This document shows positions 12,301 to 22,000 of a stretch of DNA of 64,000 nt, piece after piece. Under the pieces are notes generated by a model, which was not told where the DNA came from, ran no database searches, and saw only the letters and a program-made list of their open reading frames with translations. The stretch is taken from the NCBI GenBank assembly GCA_947462335.1, contig OX381721.1, positions 41,504,488-41,568,487 on the forward strand, in the 5' to 3' direction. The stretch's first letter is position 1; each line of letters opens with the position of its first letter. Position numbers and translations under genes: made by a program. The stretch is from Harmothoe impar (Eukaryota; Annelida; Polychaeta; Phyllodocida; Polynoidae).

Positions 12301-15300
12301 TTTTTGCTGACTTTGATTTGCATTAGCACCTATAGAAATTGAAATACACTGTCAGAGATGGAATTAGTCATCAAATAGATGAGGGAACAATTTTTTCTTC
12401 AGAATGGTACCATTTAGAACATTTTGGTTAAAGAAATGCAAATGTGAGCCTTTCCACAAAGTGAGATCGAAATATTCAAAAATTGCTTAAAATCAGCATT
12501 TTGGGGAAGTTTTGATGATATTCCCTATACTTCCAGTGTGCAATAAAGAGTGTTTACCAATATTGTCGTGAAACTGCACTATACCAGCAAGAGAATGAAC
12601 AATTTCCCTGATTGTAAACATTTATTCTCATGTGTATGTGTTTAGCTCTTCATCGGGAAATATTTTGTGCCCATTTGAATTGTTTCTATATGCTATTTCA
12701 CATAGAAAACAAGCCTAATTCAATAGTCCCTTTCTTGGTGCCACGGACTATAGTACCATGTGACGTTATCTAGTACAATGTGATGTTATCTAGTACCATG
12801 TGACATGATCTTGTACCATGTGACGTTATCTAGTACCATGTGGCGTTATCTTGTACATGTGATATTATCTCGCACTGGGCTTTATGATACTGGAGTAAGA
12901 CTAGACCATGTGACATAGGGGTACATGATTCCAGACATGTGACATGGGGGTTCATGGTACTAGACCATGTGACATAGGGGTACATGATTCCAGACACGTG
13001 ACATGGGGGTACATGGTCCCAGACATGTGACATGGGGGTACATGGTACTAGACCACATGACATTGGGGTACATGGTACTAGACCACGTGACATGGGGGTC
13101 CATGGTCCCAGACATGTGACATGCGAGTAGGGATGCCATCTATAAACCCAAAGTTGGTACATTGGCATTTCTAGATTTCTGATCAGCTACCCATTGGGTT
13201 CTATAAGTACCTATTGGATTGTACTGGTTTTACCGTGAAACCTTGCAACAAGATCATTATTAAGTATGTTATTTAGTACTATGTGACGTCATCTAGTACC
13301 ATGTGACTTTATCTAGTACCATATGACATGATCCTGTACCATGTGACTTTATCTAGTACCATGCAGCGTTATCTTGTACATGTGATATTATCTTGTACTG
13401 GGTTTCATGATACTAGAGTAAGACTAGACCATGTGACATAGGGGTACATGGTCCCAGACATGTGACATGGGGGTCCAAGGTCCCAGACATGTGACATGGG
13501 GGTACATGGTACTAGACCACGTGACATTTGGGTACATGGTACTAGACCATGTGACATGTGAGTAGGGATGCCATCTATACACCCAAAGTCGTTACATTGA
13601 CATTTCTAGATTTCTGATAGTCAAGTCAACAAAGTCTTCATTCATATAGATACATCACTTGTATCATGTGACGTTATATGTCACTGTATCTAGTACCATA
13701 CATGACATCAAAGAAAACATGTCTCAAGTTTGGTATATGATCATGTGACACGGTACTATACCATGTGACATGGGGGCTCATGGTCCCAGACATGTGACAT
13801 AGGGCTAAGGATGTCATGTGATGTATAGAAATGCCAAACTATGCGGCCACAGTGTACCAATGTGTATTTGGGACCTATATCAGACCAGATAATGTGTATC
13901 TACTGTGTTTCATAACAGAAGTGCCAGAACGTTCTAAAACGTTTTGTCTTTGCAACCATGCAGTCACAGTGTACCAATGTGTATTTGGAACCTATATCAG
14001 ACCAGATAATGTGTATCTACTACGTTTCATAACAGAAGTGCCAAAACGTTCTAAAACGTTTTGTCTTTGCAACCATGCAGCCACAGTGTACCAATGTGTA
14101 TTTGGAACCTATATCAGACCAGATAATGTGTATCTACTATGTTTCATAACAGAAGTGCCAGAACGTTCTAAAACGTTTTGTCTTTGCAACCATGCAGTCA
14201 CAGTGTACCAATGTGTATTTGGAACCTATATCAGACCAGATAATGTGTATCTACTATGTTTCATAACAGAAGTGCCAAAACGTTCTAAAACGTTTTGTCT
14301 TTGCAACCATGCAGCCACAGTGTACCAATGTGTATTTGGAACCTATATCAGACCAGATAATGTGTATCTACTATGTTTCATAACAGAAGTGCCAAAACGT
14401 TCTAAAACGTTTTGTCTTTGCAACCATGCAGCCACAGTGTACCAATGTGTATTTGGAACCTATATCAGACCAGATAATGTGTATCTACTACGTTTTATAA
14501 CAGAAGTGCCAAAACGTTCTAAAACGTTTTGCTTTTCCAACTAGAGCTACCAGAGTAGGAAAATGTGTAGCAGGCATGGAAATTTAAATTAAATAAAGAG
14601 GAAAATCAGTCCTTGAATACACATCATTACGTTCTGGGAGCCAAAAACTTGAAAAATCCAATACACATAATACACTCTGGCAGTCCCTTGCCAGAAAGCA
14701 CTGGCGTTTTGAGGGCCATTTTTACACCCCACATCAGTACGTTCTGGGGGTCCCAGGACAGAAAGCACTGGCGTTTTGAGGGCCATTTTTACACCCCACA
14801 TCAGTACGTTCTGGGGGTCCCAGGACAGAAAGCACTGGTGCTCCTAAGGATATTTAACTATAGTAACGTGGGCTTTTTGCTAAAAAGGGGTTAAATATTT
14901 TATGCCCCCCCCCCTCAACAGGGATCAACATTTTTTACGCCCCCTCCCAACCCCCCCCCCCCAGCTAGTAATACATGACACGGCCCTGATCAGGGTATAC
15001 CATATACTTTTCCTGATCTCCCTTCAAATAGCATTACGCCTGTACGGTACCGGTACTGGAATGGTGATAAAAATAAAAGCTGATTTAATCATAGGTAAAC
15101 ATATTGAAAAACAAATATGATATATCTGTTAATGCCTTTGAATGAATACTTACGTGGGACACGTAGTATGGTTGCAAATTTCAAGATGGTATTCCTGTCC
15201 TCAGTCATGTGGCCTCTCTTGCTGCTGTCATACAGCACGTCTGTCTCTTCCCACAACTCACACAGAACTTTTTCTCGGGTGGGGTCCTCTTCCCAATAAT

Positions 15301-16613
15301 CGTCGTTAGATTTTGTAGGATCTTCAAAAATGCTTGTGTCATCAACTATCATGTGCATGTCACCTGCAATTGAACGAATGTTGAAATGTTATTTATTTTA
15401 AAAAAAGACAAGATTTTGGTTAATCATGATGACGCTTTTGTTGTGTACGTCCACATAACAGTATTAATTTTAAGGACCCAATGTTCCTGTGTCAGTGAAA
15501 AATGTACAATTATACATACATGTATGAAACGAGTCAAGCAGTATAACTTCATGATACAGAAGACTATTTCTACATGACATATGATTTATACATTTTTACC
15601 TTTTGTCAAATTGAGGGGCTCGTCTTCCTCGTCCTGATCTCCCTCTGCAGCGTCCAGTATGGCCTGGGCTTCAGGTGTCAGTGCTGTGAAATCACCCATT
15701 CCGTCCATTGTCTTCACTCCTTTACCATGTTCCTTCTCGTCCGGCTCATCCTCTGAATCCAATATGTTGGACGCAGCTGCCTCATCCTCTTCATTGAACG
15801 ACACAGTTTCTCCCCTATGAAGCAAAAAATAAAACTCAATATTAAATAAGATATAACATTTTCTTTCCAAATATTCTATTTCAAGTACCCCCCTCCCTTT
15901 GGCTTTTTGTTTGTTTGTACATATCTTTTATGTTCCATGAGCCCTTATAAAAATGTTGTGTTCCGGTAACATACCCAATGTCAGATTTTTTAAACATTTT
16001 AGTATAAAAAACGCCCAACAGGGGGGGGTGGTGGATTTGGGAGGGGGGGGTAAAAAATATGGACCGCTTAACCGGGGGGGGTAAAAAATTAAGACCCCTC
16101 TTGGGGGGGGGGAATTAAAAAATGATCACTATGTTATTTAATACAATGCACAAAGTAACAGTACCTTAAAATTGCGCGTTCTTTTTCTGCGCCTTTCTTC
16201 AGTATAGTGTAATTCTTTTGCTTCAGGTCTCTTTCTTGCTGTGTATTGGTGGGCATGTGTGCAACAGCGATTTCTGCCCGACCCATCACAGGTGAGGTTG
16301 ACGTAACATCAGTTTTTGACTTTTCCGTCTTACCCCGCCCCCTTTTGACCCCGAGCGTCTTGCTTGACAATGGCGCATTGGTGCCGGTAGGATCAGTGTC
16401 AGATGCATTTGAATCATTCACCGTCGACGTGTTTTGAACTGCTCTCTTTCGGCCCCCCCGGGGAGCAGGCTTGTTCTTTTCTCCTACCTGCGCTGTCTCG
16501 GTATCTTCTGTCGATTCGGGAGCAGGTTTCCCAACTACTTTTGGCTTTTTTTTGGGTACTGCAGCCTTTGTTTGGTTCTTTGCACCCCGCTTCAAAGTTG
16601 TCAGTGTCGCCAT
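5370..16613 (-). CDS. MADF/BESS-type nuclear protein gene, five exons, one frameshift
   Basis: Exons on the minus strand are 16613-16165, 15814-15600, 15363-15154, 6902-6676 and 6300-5370. All introns are GT-AG and the phases close (449, 215, 210 and 227 nt, then phase 0). The predicted protein starts MATLTTLKRG. It has a basic, Ser/Thr/Lys-rich N-terminus, an acidic middle, a MADF or Myb/SANT-like helical domain at about residues 251-340 split by intron 3, a long Lys/Pro/Ser-rich linker and a BESS-like end (DQLWANSLVP then EFMVHVFSVSMKA). MADF-BESS proteins are DNA-binding transcription regulators, so a nuclear role is inferred. A run of seven A residues in exon 5 puts the C-terminus out of frame. 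Intron 3 is about 8.25 kb and full of repeats. The domain assignment is by eye; another Myb/SANT-like family is possible. Confidence 0.7.
6676..6902 (-). CDS. MADF-like gene exon 4, second half of domain
   Basis: Acceptor TTTTCAG before CCAAAGTG, donor CAG|GTAATT. The first two bases complete the Pro codon begun in exon 3. It encodes KVIADKMGSIRNMYQRLHRQ, which matches the third helix of MADF domains (K..lR..Y.RelrK). A basic stretch follows (RVSPRNKSTPKKRV). It is separated from exon 3 by an 8.25 kb repeat-filled intron. Confidence 0.75.
6931..8081. mobile_element. TA-flanked non-autonomous DNA transposon, CCGTAATG termini
   Basis: Ends are CCGTAATGT...GTTTTGG and its inverse (CCAAAAC...ACATTACGG), flanked on both sides by TA (6931-6932, 8080-8081). 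Next to each end are several copies of CCCGGCGCCTATTCAAG-like blocks in inverted or direct order. It has no coding capacity. A smaller inverted repeat lies inside (7190-7305, arms around TTGGTCCCCTGACCAACCC), followed by GTTGGTCCTCTGACCAAC near 7435, which suggests nested insertion. TA duplication and the short terminal inverted repeat (TIR) fit a Tc1/mariner-pogo class mobiliser. Confidence 0.7.
7190..7305. repeat. Inverted repeat (hairpin) nested in the TA element
   Basis: Arms of about 50 bp read GTGTTTACACATG, then TTGGTCCCCTGACCAACC and CATGAGGCC, and the same sequence in reverse orientation. The loop is short (AAGATGGCGAAGCCATCAA). Its size and shape fit a small inverted-repeat element. 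Confidence 0.65.
8103..8325. repeat. 67-bp tandem repeat, left arm
   Basis: Three and a part copies, starting at 8113, 8180 and 8247, each containing GTACTGATGTGGGGTGTAAA and GCCAGTGCTTTCTG and ending GGGACCCCCAGA. They are inverted relative to 14670-14840. Confidence 0.9.
8845..9515. repeat. 23-bp minisatellite, about 29 copies
   Basis: The unit contains GGACACATGTGGGACAACAT followed by GAC. Variants (ATGTATGACAAC, a CTGAC/CGAC change) are scattered, so the array is not fully homogenised. Because 23 is not a multiple of three and no stop arises in any phase, all three minus-strand frames stay open through the array. The long Cys/His-rich ORFs there are by-products. Confidence 0.95.
9655..9780. 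repeat. 20-bp minisatellite, block 1
   Basis: Repeats of CATGTGACGTTATCTAGTAC, the same unit as the blocks at 10890-11125, 11855-12076 and 12751-12860. Confidence 0.9.
9780..10421. mobile_element. MITE with CCGTAAAAC termini, TA duplication
   Basis: CCGTAAAACATCGCGTATA... at the left and ...TATACGCGAGGTTTTACGG at the right form a TIR of about 23 bp, flanked by TA on both sides. Near each end the motif CGCGTATAAGCCGCACC recurs (about seven copies in all). It is inserted in the 20-bp minisatellite at the TA of TCTAGTACCA. There is no coding capacity beyond a chance frame. It fits a pogo-like non-autonomous family. Confidence 0.85.
10422..10880. repeat. Imperfect direct and inverted repeats (CAATAGA, GATCTCC)
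   Basis: Short motifs AATCTCCATTCTGAC and TACCAATAGAATC recur in both orientations, with a partial palindrome around 10490-10610. No gene is seen. Confidence 0.55.
10888..11125. repeat. 20-bp minisatellite, block 2
   Basis: Twelve or so copies of GTTATCTAGTACCATGTGAC with few changes. Confidence 0.9.
11150..11640. repeat. About 30-bp minisatellite (ACATGTGACATGGGGGTACA), copy A
   Basis: Units contain CCAGACATGTGACATGGGGG and TACATGGTACTAGACCA in alternation. The whole block is repeated at 12895-13135 and 13420-13570, and each ends in GAGTAGGGATGCCATCTATA, so there is a higher-order repeat. Minus-strand frames here are artefacts of the array. Confidence 0.85.
11855..12076. repeat. 20-bp minisatellite, block 3, interrupted
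   Basis: The unit is as in block 2. The array is interrupted by the 674-bp element at 12077-12750 and resumes at 12751. Confidence 0.9.
12077..12750. mobile_element. MITE with perfect 26-bp TIRs, TA duplication
   Basis: The left end TAGTCCGTGGCACCAAGAAA (continuing GGGACT) and the right end are perfect inverted copies over 26 bp. TA is duplicated at 12075-12076 and 12751-12752. Removing the element and one TA restores the minisatellite unit TATCTAGTACC. The interior is AT-rich without a reading frame. It fits Tc1/mariner/pogo-type mobilisation. The perfect TIRs suggest a recent insertion. Confidence 0.92.
12751..12860. repeat. 20-bp minisatellite, block 3 continued
   Basis: Continuation of the array after the inserted element, with the same unit. 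Confidence 0.85.
12895..13135. repeat. About 30-bp minisatellite, copy B
   Basis: Near-duplicate of 11390-11630, with the same flanks (GGAGTAAGACTAGACCATGT before, GAGTAGGGATGCCATCTATA after). It is part of a duplicated segment that also includes TTCTATAAGTACCTATTGGA. Confidence 0.85.
13270..13830. repeat. Further copies of the 20- and 30-bp minisatellites
   Basis: 13270-13400 holds decayed CATGTGACTTTATCTAGTAC units. 13420-13570 is the third copy of the 30-bp block, followed again by GAGTAGGGATGCCATCTATA, and 13740-13815 is a remnant. Confidence 0.75.
13848..14541 (+). repeat. 117-bp tandem repeat, six copies, open in one frame
   Basis: Starts of the unit are 117 bp apart. Each contains CACAGTGTACCAATGTGTAT, ATCAGACCAGATAATGTGTA and GAACGTTCTAAAACGTTTTG. 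Because 117 is 39 codons, one plus-strand frame (13831-14544, 237 codons) stays open and reads as six 39-residue repeats (VYQCVFGTY, RPDNVYLL, FITEVP). I see no promoter, signal or known domain and regard it as a minisatellite; translation cannot be excluded. Confidence 0.9.
14670..14840. repeat. 67-bp tandem repeat, right arm
   Basis: Two and a half copies of the left-arm unit in inverted orientation (TCAGTAC at 14734 and 14801). Confidence 0.9.
14856..15150. other. Intronic stretch with poly-C runs
   Basis: Contains CCCCCCCCC tracts near 14906 and 14950, with no gene or repeat structure beyond this. Intron 3 ends with the donor of exon 3 at 15153. Confidence 0.4.
15154..15363 (-). CDS. MADF-like gene exon 3, first half of domain
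   Basis: Acceptor TTGCAG, donor GTAAGT. It encodes an acidic lead and then REKVLCELWEETDVLYD and EDRNTILKFATILRVP. The order of a leucine/tryptophan helix, a D/S turn, then a helix ending in a small hydrophobic-plus-P turn fits the first two helices of a MADF domain. Exon 4 supplies the third helix. Confidence 0.75.
15600..15814 (-). CDS. MADF-like gene exon 2
   Basis: Acceptor TTCATAG precedes GGGAGAAACT, and donor GGTAAAAATG follows. One base completes the split Arg codon from exon 1, and one base is left at the end. The encoded stretch is strongly acidic (NEEDEAAAS, DEPDEKE, GDQDEEDEP), a common feature of transcription regulators. The phase match with both neighbours is the main support. 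Confidence 0.75.
16165..16613 (-). CDS. MADF-like gene exon 1
   Basis: Begins at ATG 16613-16611 (MATLTTLKRGAKN) and ends ATTTTAAG before donor GTACTG, with two bases of a codon left over. The start was chosen because the residues downstream look like a lysine/alanine/proline-rich nuclear protein, whereas the upstream in-frame extension does not. Content is low complexity, rich in K, P, T and S, with basic clusters such as RGGRKR and GVKRGRGK that could be nuclear localisation signals. Confidence 0.7.
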
Positions 16614-16837
16614 CTTGAATAGCTTTGTACGGCCGGAAGAAGGGATCACATGACCAGAAAACGACATCCCATCGTGCCACCTTCTGTACCAATGGGACAC
16701 TACAGCTTCCCGTATTTTCCGCAAGGTGGCGACAACGTGCAACAAGACTATCCGCCGACGGTTTCATGTGCATAATCTGACGGAATGAAATATTAAATCT
16801 TTTTAATATTGAATCCGTCCACCATTTCCGTCCATTT

Positions 16838-17085
16838 TTATCCAAATATGTCTCCCGCTGACGGACGGATGGCCCTTTCTATTGCTTCCACTGATCCGTC
16901 CGTTGACGGATCTGTCGACGGACGGATCAGTGGAAGCAAAAATGCTGGATCCGTTGACGTTTTTACCTCCCGTCGACGGTTGAAACCTGCTTCCACTACC
17001 CTGTCCGTCGCAGTTCCGTCAAAAAAAATTGACGTAATGCCGACGGATCCGTCAGGTGACGGCAGTGGAATCAGCGCTTGAGAGT
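16838..17085. repeat. GACGG/CCGTC motif array upstream of the MADF-like gene
   Basis: Many copies of GACGGATC or its complement, including a near-perfect palindrome at 16881-16939 (TTGCTTCCACTGATCCGTCC and its inverse). It lies about 225 bp upstream of the start codon, so it may overlap the promoter. It could be a small foldback element. A plus-strand frame here is not credible. Confidence 0.75.
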
Positions 17086-18294
17086 GCTAATGGCGACATT
17101 GGCTGACGCTCATATTTGCCTGGGTGCAGGTAAACAAAAGAAAAACGTTATAAACGTTATAATTATAATGCTTCTCTATGGCTCCTAAGTGCGGCAAAAA
17201 AACACGTATATAACGTTAAAAATGTTGTTTTGACGTAAAATAACGCATTTTTGTTAGCCGGATGGGCCTGTGGCCGACACAGACCAGTGCAGACCACTGC
17301 AGGCCACTGAGAATTGTAGGCCTCTAGTCGGCATCGACCACCGCTGGTGGCCACTAACCGTAGCTAGCGAGCCTCTAGTCGGCGTGGGCTACACACATGA
17401 CCTTGAACTTGGAGTTTTGCTGGGTTTGGGTAGTCCCTATGGTTAGCTTGGAACCAGTGAACAGGAAGGGGAAACGGAACCAGAAAGAATCAATGGTAAA
17501 ACTACCATCATACATTCTGGTTCCAATCTACCAGCAGGGATTGCCCAAACACAGCAAAATCCAAAATCAAAGTCATCGGGCTGTTACCACAGCCTTTCTT
17601 TGGAAGGATTTGGGAACGAGAGTGGTCAGTGACCAGTCCAAGGACCACGCAAGCAGAATGTAAAGTAGTCATCACTGAATGAGACGTATATAGACCAACA
17701 TGGGTCCTGAACAGCTGAACATGGCATGTTATTGTTAATCCTGCATGGACTGAAATAATATTCAAATGAATATAGGAGACTTGTATTTTTCCCCTACGCG
17801 AAGTAATTTATGTAGACCAAAGTATTTTCACGTAGAGCTCCCTGTCACGAACAGCTGTGCCCACGTTTTAGCACTTGGCTAATGTCGAAAGGAAGTGCCT
17901 GGTAAAATGCCTTCGCTCTTGGATTAGCCCCAGTTTTAAGCCTGACACCTTGGTAAGCCTCACTCCCTTTAAAGCCGCAGATCTTACTGCACGTCCAGTA
18001 ACAGTCAGAGTGCAGTCGGGACAGGTACTCAGCTCTATATATAGGGGCGCTGGGCCTTTAAACTACCATCTACCAAAGGTACCCAGGTGCGATTAGAATA
18101 TACAAAGGAATGGCACTTGGGGTGGTTGGTTGGGTTATATAGCTTAGAGACTTGATGTATATATATACGGAGGATGTATACATTTAAGCAGGAATCAAAC
18201 ACATAACGTTCAGTATCTATCTAAGTTTGCATAGGCCCCATGCACTCGCACTAAAAACCCAACCCTTTCAGAATGTTTTCACTGAAGACGCCTT
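17086..18294. other. Intergenic DNA with dispersed-repeat pieces
   Basis: 17127-17268 (AAACGTTATAAACGTTATA to TTTTTGTTAGCCGG) resembles 20560-20692. 17960-18070 (GTGCAGTCGG, ACAGGTACTCAGC, TATAGGGGCG) resembles 27165-27242. No gene is seen. Confidence 0.5.
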
Positions 18295-18406
18295 TACCCA
18301 GTGAGCACAGAATTCAGTTCAACATTGAATCAATATTGAATCAACATTGAATCAACATTGACAACCAGTTATCAATGTTGATTCAAGGTTCTGTGCCCAT
18401 TGGGTA
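18295..18406. mobile_element. 110-bp MITE, CCCAGTGRGC termini, TA duplication
   Basis: CCCAGTGAGCACAGAA at the left and TTCTGTGCCCATTGGG at the right, with TA on both sides. The interior holds three tandem TTGAATCAACA-type units. A sister copy lies at 37510-37617. Confidence 0.8.
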
Positions 18407-18510
18407 GGGGCGTCATACCATTTTGATGACCAGTGGTCGTCACAGTGATCTTCATGCTTCTGCTCCTAGAGGGCTCTACTATGCAATGGTGTGATGCATG
18501 CTCTCTCATC
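18407..18510. repeat. Dispersed repeat shared with 20130-20230
   Basis: Shares CATTTTGATGACC, GGTCGTCACA, GAGGGCTCTACTATGCAATG and GTGATGCAT with the later copy, about 100 bp in the same order. Confidence 0.75.
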
Positions 18511-19100
18511 AAGTGGCGTATGGATTGAAATCCACATTGATACTAACTATACTTAGGCTTAGGTGGGTATGTTTAAGTGGTTAATCTGCATAGTTAATTT
18601 TCTGTCCCTTAATGTTGCCTATTTGTACATTTTACAGTACATTGTTGACTCATCATTTTGCTCAAAGACCATCGTTAATAATGGCTGTTTTACTGACGTC
18701 ATGAGTCTGAGTTGTCAATTAACAGCTACCGGGTATTCCATGCGTCACTCCTCGTTCTTCTGTGAAAGTATAGTGATAGTGTTAATCAGTCATCACGACG
18801 CGCAAATTGTGAAGCAATTGCCTTCATTAACAATATGTATTACTATGATTTTGGTGATATTTCGAGGAGATAATAGATCTAATTGACTAAGTGACCATGG
18901 ACCTATGACGCTCATTCAGTTAATTCGGTCATCATTATGATCAAAACAAATTAACACGTTTTAGTAGAAAGTCAAATGACCGGAAGTGGCTTGATTGTGT
19001 CGTGAGCAATTCAGTCTTCCCCTTTTTGGGTCTAGAAATGGTTATGGCGGTCCGTACACAACATAATTAAAATGTGTTTCTTTATAGAACGTCTATATAG
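18511..19100. other. Intergenic, nothing recognised
   Basis: A 107-codon plus-strand frame at 18563 shows no domain and no support from its context. No repeats were recognised. Confidence 0.35.
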
Positions 19101-19297
19101 CACACATAGAGAAAAGAAACAGCGTCAAAAGGGAATCGAGGTTTCCTCCAGAATGACTAGGGGAGTCACCTAGGGGAGTAGTATAGCTCCCTAGCTTACC
19201 TAAGGGAGTCGCATAAGGACCTAGACTCCCCTAGAGAGGGGAGTCATTATGGAGGCAACATGGACTCCCTTTTGATGCTGTTTCTTTTCTCTGTGTA
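19101..19297. mobile_element. MITE with about 33-bp TIRs
   Basis: GAGAAAAGAAACAGCGTCAA plus AAGGGA at the left matches the inverted right end (TCCCTTTTGATGCTGTTTCT, then TTTCTC). The interior repeats CTAGGGGAGTC and its complement. It has no coding capacity. Confidence 0.85.
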
Positions 19298-20097
19298 ATG
19301 ATTGAATTATAAGAGCTTATGGTGCCAGTATAAACGATACCATGGTACTCTAACGGCGTGTAGGCTCTTTACCGATCGGACTTCTTCTCCCGCAGATATA
19401 ATATTAGCCCCCTTCAGATAGCCATTAGGTGGAATGAATATGAAAGCTGACCTGACATTTATTAAGAATTTTAACCGTCCGTAGGTTCAATTCCAGCTGT
19501 CAAAGCCAAGATTCTCCAGCACGATTGATAGTATAATAATCATAATTGGACACATCAATTCTCTTCTCTATTCTATTCACCTGTGCATAGGACTGGTTGA
19601 CAGAATTGAACACAACATATTTTTCAGATTGATTTATATAGCTTAAATATTTATTTAACAAGTAACAATGAACATGTGCCTGCAAACATTCATTTCATAC
19701 TCTACCAATAAGCTGTCCAAGTAAAATAATCCGACAACAACCTCGGGCAGAAAATAGACACCAATACACAGTTTAACACTTGTAGCTGATATACACCAAA
19801 TACTTTGACAAATCCTAATTCAATATCTCAATATCTCAAATACCATAAATATGTATAAACATCTTGAATCTAGACTGTAGATAGCTCATTAGCACCAACA
19901 TTTTACACATATCAACAATAGTTCAACATTGAATATAGCTCTGGCAAATCATATTATTGCCGTCCACGATATGATATATGATAACTATTATTACCAATGC
20001 AAAATAACTACCATGCTTGTATACCATAGTTGTTACGGTTTAAGCAATAAAGAAGATTACGTTTTATGCTCAGGTCATGATTGTAAAAATGTAAACC
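19298..20097. other. Intergenic, nothing recognised
   Basis: AT-rich sequence, no gene or clear repeat. Confidence 0.35.
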
Positions 20098-20692
20098 CAG
20101 GCTTTTGCAAAGGTCGTCACTGCAGACGACCACGGGGTCGTCATGCCATTTTGATGACCCGAGGTCGTCACACTGATCAACATGTTTCTGCCCCTTGAGG
20201 GCTCTACTATGCAATGGCGTGATGCATCATCAGCTCCCATCATCCAACACCAATGTACATACCTTCTACTGATGTAACAAATGACATACAAATATACATA
20301 TACATGTGATCACATGTCATGTTTTAGTACTATTTTTTAGGGTTAAATATCGTCAATATGACGACCCTAGGTCGTCACTGGTGACGACTCTAATGACAAG
20401 GCGGTATGTGCTCTCGACACCAGCACAAGAAGAAGCAGTTTGTAAATTGTTTGCCCTAAAGTCGTCACCACTGACGACCTTATGGCCCCATGGGGTTTTC
20501 AGTGTTTTTGTCACGAGCGTTTTTCCTCAGTTTGTAGATGGTGAGGCGGTGAATAAGAAAAACCGTTATACAACGTTTAAGAACGTTTCTATATGTGGCA
20601 AAAACATATAGATGTGGCAAAACGTAGTATGACGTTTAAAAAAACGTGTTTCTATAGTAAAAATAAGGTATTTTTGTTAGCGGGTATAATGT
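20098..20692. repeat. GTCGTC palindrome array with conserved tail
   Basis: Contains several short palindromes built from GTCGTC, for example GACGACCCTAGGTCGTC (20360) and GTCGTCACTGGTGACGAC (20372). The tail 20555-20692 (ACGTTTAAG, TGTGGCAAAA, TATTTTTGTTAGCGG) resembles that after the GACGG array at 17127-17268. It has the look of a non-autonomous element of unknown class. Confidence 0.6.
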
Positions 20693-22000
20693 TAACAACA
20701 CGACGAGTATCTCTTTGTATACAGTAATAGCGATTTCTCCAAATGGGAGAGGGGTTGAACCCGAAGAACATCATTTGTTCACCTTTATGATGCTCGAAAC
20801 AATGCCGTATCATATATAGAAATCAATTCTTACAATTGAAACAGATGCATTGCATGCAAATGGGGTTGGAATGGGAGAATTTAAAAGTAAAAAATCAAAA
20901 TAAGGGAGCTCGGTGAATAGGAAGAACACTCATACCTGCGCGTTATTCCTATTGAACATGTGCAGTTTGTACTGTCTTGCAATGCAGTTCATGTCATGAC
21001 GAGCAACTGTATGCCAAAATAACCACTACAGACAATAATTGTGCTCACACTGAGAGTAACCAAGCGTTTATAAAAGGGGGTACAGGTAACAAAGTGACCT
21101 TTTTAGACCATTTAGTCAAACCTTTCCAAAAGTCGCCAGGTCGCTTATATTATTGAACCAGGTCACCAGGTCACCTGAAAAACAGCCCGGATCGCCAGGT
21201 CACTTTTGACCCATCTGAAGCCACATACAACAATGCATGGCGTATTAAAAGATAAAGTTGTAATCCAACTGGAACAAAGAATGCTATATCATATACGGCC
21301 AGGTACACGGCTAGAATTAAATGTAACTGAGCAGTAGAATCTACTGTAGTTTTGCAGTATATACTGCGGTATTAGTGTACATGGGAAATAGAATAAGAGA
21401 ATGTATACGTGTTTTTAGTTTCACTATTTACAGTGGATAATCTGGATGGACGAGTAGGTTCGAGGTGTATATAATTATACCTAGGCACCTTCTATATTGT
21501 ATCTTATGTACACGTAGCGTAACTGTGTACACTTCATAATATGATTATCATTGTTCTGGAGGGGAATTCTAAATAAATTTATCGACTTACCCCATGTTAT
21601 ATGTAAGGCCAAAAATAAAGATGTGTTCAGGTATCCCTAGCGACCCTATTTTTTGGCCCTACCCATTTCTTTTATTTTTTTTTTTAAGAAAGGCATTTTT
21701 GAGTTTTTTCTATAAAAGAAAACACACTTTGTTCACTGAAATATTCCTTACTGAAATTATACGAAAATAGGAGGAATTTTGTCTCAAAATCCTTTGTTAA
21801 AGAAAAGGTAAAACTACCAAGAGGAGAAAAGTAAAACATAATTACATGTTTACACATTCATAATATAAGTGGTATGCAACTTATAATTACCCTTGTTATT
21901 CCATCGCCTGCAAATGGTGGGTATAATCATACTCCTCATGAAGTCATTTTAATATAGAAAACAAAATAATGTCTGGGTGGTGATAGTCGGAGTATCGAAT
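20693..22000. other. Intergenic, 3' of the GPCR gene
   Basis: Holds a degenerate GTCGCCAGGTCAC repeat at 21120-21215. Otherwise AT-rich with no gene. The 3' UTR of the GPCR gene must start here on the minus strand. Confidence 0.4.

Larger units (their letters stand above)
8093..14855. mobile_element. Candidate 6.8 kb foldback-like block bounded by inverted 67-bp repeats
   Basis: The left end (TATCCTTAGCAC, then GTACTGATGTGGGGTGTAAA repeats) and the right end (the same in reverse, ending GTGCTCCTAAGGATA) are inverted copies. Just inside both arms are CGTTTTAGAACGTTTT-type segments, again inverted (8680-8760 and 13915-14545). The interior is a mosaic of minisatellites. Terminal inverted arms made of tandem repeats are typical of foldback elements such as FB or Galileo. 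There is no transposase and no verified target duplication, so a single-element origin is an inference. The block lies in intron 3 of the MADF-like gene. Confidence 0.5.
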
